Part shown: positions 31,460 to 32,500 of the stretch, piece after piece
How the letters are laid out: every line of letters begins with the position of its first letter
Numbering within the stretch: position 1 is the stretch's first letter
Assembly (NCBI RefSeq): GCF_003129605.1
Contig: NZ_QBDX01000002.1
Span: forward strand, 1 to 32,500
Direction: 5' to 3'
Source: Hyphobacterium indicum
GTDB lineage: Bacteria; Pseudomonadota; Alphaproteobacteria; Caulobacterales; Maricaulaceae
DNA length: 32,500 nt
Made by a program: the position numbers and the translations under genes
The notes under the pieces: model-generated
The model's database searches: none
What the model saw: only the letters and a program-made list of their open reading frames with translations
What the model was told of the DNA's origin: nothing

Positions 31460-32500
31460 GGGGCAGCCTCCTCATCCGGGGACATCTGTTTCTGAAACCG
31501 GATCACTCCCATCGACAATCCGAAGAGCAAAAGCCCGCCAATCAGGAAGAAGAGCGACGTGTCGAGAAGGCCGCCGAACGTCTCGCCATATATATAGAGC
31601 GTTTCGGCAACAAAGAGCGCGATGCCGAGCCCGCCGGTAAAACGCCGGCCCTCACGCGAGCCGTACAGGATCAGGCTGATGGCAATCGCCAGGATCGCAA
31701 CGCCCAGACCGATCCGCAGGATGAGCACCGCATCGCCGCCAAGCAGCGCGGCAAGCGGGGGCAGAAAAAGCGCAAATACAGCAGCCGGAAGGGCGGGGAG
31801 GGCGAGGGCGCGCGATGACGGGTCCATGATCGCACGCCAGAGTAATGCCAGGATAAAGATGAGCGTGAACGCTCCGGCGAGCCACCAATAGGCTGGATTC
31901 CCTGAGCCTGCGATCTCGACCCACCGGCTGCCCGCCTCGATTTCCGTATCCCGGCTCGACCAGTTTTCGTAACGATCAAGCGGAAATTGGACACAAAAGC
32001 CGGCCAGCAAGACAAGGCTGGTCCCCCAGTTTGTCAGTGTCCCCAACCCGAACCGGTCACGATCGCGCAAGGCAGCAAACGTCATGGCTGTAGCGGCGCT
32101 GGCCAGTATGAAAGCAGAGGCGGTTTGTAGTTCGCTTAACTGGTCATCGCGGGCAAAGTCCCACAGCAGGAAACCGATCCATATGTAAAGGCCGATAGCG
32201 AGCAGATTGATGGAGGCGAGGGAACGCAGGCGTGATGCAGCAACCACAGTTGCCAGCCAGAGCGGCAGATACGCCCAGAGAACGCCGGGGGCGTAAGGGT
32301 TGAAGCTCTCGGCCCACACCCACGCCGATCCCAGCATCGCTGTGAAAATCAGAACCGGGCGGGATGGAGTGAGGAGGGCGGTCAGCAATGCGCCTGCGGC
32401 CCAGATGCCAAGGACCGTATAACGCCACGAGCTCATATTGAATATCTGTGCGACCAACACGATGCTCACACCGAACAAGGCCGCCCCGAGAAGAGCAAGC
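31456..32500 (-). CDS. DUF2157-type polytopic membrane protein (5' end beyond window)
   Basis: At least 347 residues with about ten predicted membrane helices separated by short loops, ending in a hydrophilic tail (FQKQMSPDEEAAP). The first visible part, VLVAQIFNMSSWRYTVLGIW, matches the start of the DUF2157 core (A-Q-I-[YF]-N). The frame is open to base 32500, so the start is not in the window; the TTG at 32478 is internal. It is coupled by a 4-base overlap to the GDYXXLXY gene. The family has no known function. Confidence 0.86.
   Translation of the reverse strand, partial: LALLGAALFGVSIVLVAQIFNMSSWRYTVLGIWAAGALLTALLTPSRPVLIFTAMLGSAWVWAESFNPYAPGVLWAYLPLWLATVVAASRLRSLASINLLAIGLYIWIGFLLWDFARDDQLSELQTASAFILASAATAMTFAALRDRDRFGLGTLTNWGTSLVLLAGFCVQFPLDRYENWSSRDTEIEAGSRWVEIAGSGNPAYWWLAGAFTLIFILALLWRAIMDPSSRALALPALPAAVFALFLPPLAALLGGDAVLILRIGLGVAILAIAISLILYGSREGRRFTGGLGIALFVAETLYIYGETFGGLLDTSLFFLIGGLLLFGLSMGVIRFQKQMSPDEEAAP

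Overview
The window looks like chromosomal DNA of a GC-rich (roughly 60-65 percent) alphaproteobacterium, most likely a stalked or budding marine member of the Maricaulales/Hyphomonadales. The clearest pointer is the holdfast-anchoring cluster hfaA-hfaB-hfaD at 27.6-30.1 kb. A DUF3126 protein, a PAS_5 protein beside a tandem PilZ protein, and a fused osmolyte permease/binding protein fit the same group. The assignment is inference from gene content, not from a marker gene.

Layout. 0-6 kb: the tail of an unknown gene, a CinA-like molybdopterin-binding protein, a small secreted protein, a VWA/YfbK-type secreted protein, and an M28 peptidase translationally coupled to an HTH regulator. 5.9-6.4 kb: a tRNA-Leu(TAA) followed by 430 bp of non-coding, palindrome-rich DNA, including a perfect three-way-junction fold. 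6.4-11.4 kb: DNA-repair, redox and metabolic genes (AlkA-type glycosylase, nitronate monooxygenase, Rho_N protein, small membrane protein, alanine dehydrogenase, queF, nitroreductase). 11.5-16.6 kb: a TetR regulator, a near-ideal 23-bp palindrome and an RND efflux pair. 16.6-20.6 kb: NUDIX, cysE, DUF3126 and an OpuC-like ABC transporter, all on the plus strand.

20.55-22.8 kb is an accessory islet. A two-gene AbiEii-type nucleotidyltransferase toxin-antitoxin-like module is bracketed by a 38-bp direct repeat made from the 3' end of the ABC permease gene. It is followed by an AT-rich orphan gene and an inverted repeat next to phoH. This is the most interesting part of the window.

22.8-32.5 kb: phoH with a structured leader that may encode a small peptide, a gamma-class carbonic anhydrase, a three-gene PAS/PilZ/GYF signalling cluster, a Gly/His/Asn-rich secreted protein of unknown function, the hfa holdfast operon, a rhomboid protease, and a GDYXXLXY/DUF2157 membrane pair cut by the window edge.

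How the genes work together. HfaB (CsgG-like) should export HfaA and HfaD. HfaD is built from about six repeats of 48-50 residues, and the C-terminus of HfaA looks like one copy of the same unit. The TetR protein probably represses the RND pump through the palindrome. The ABC ATPase and fused permease/binding protein form a complete osmolyte importer.
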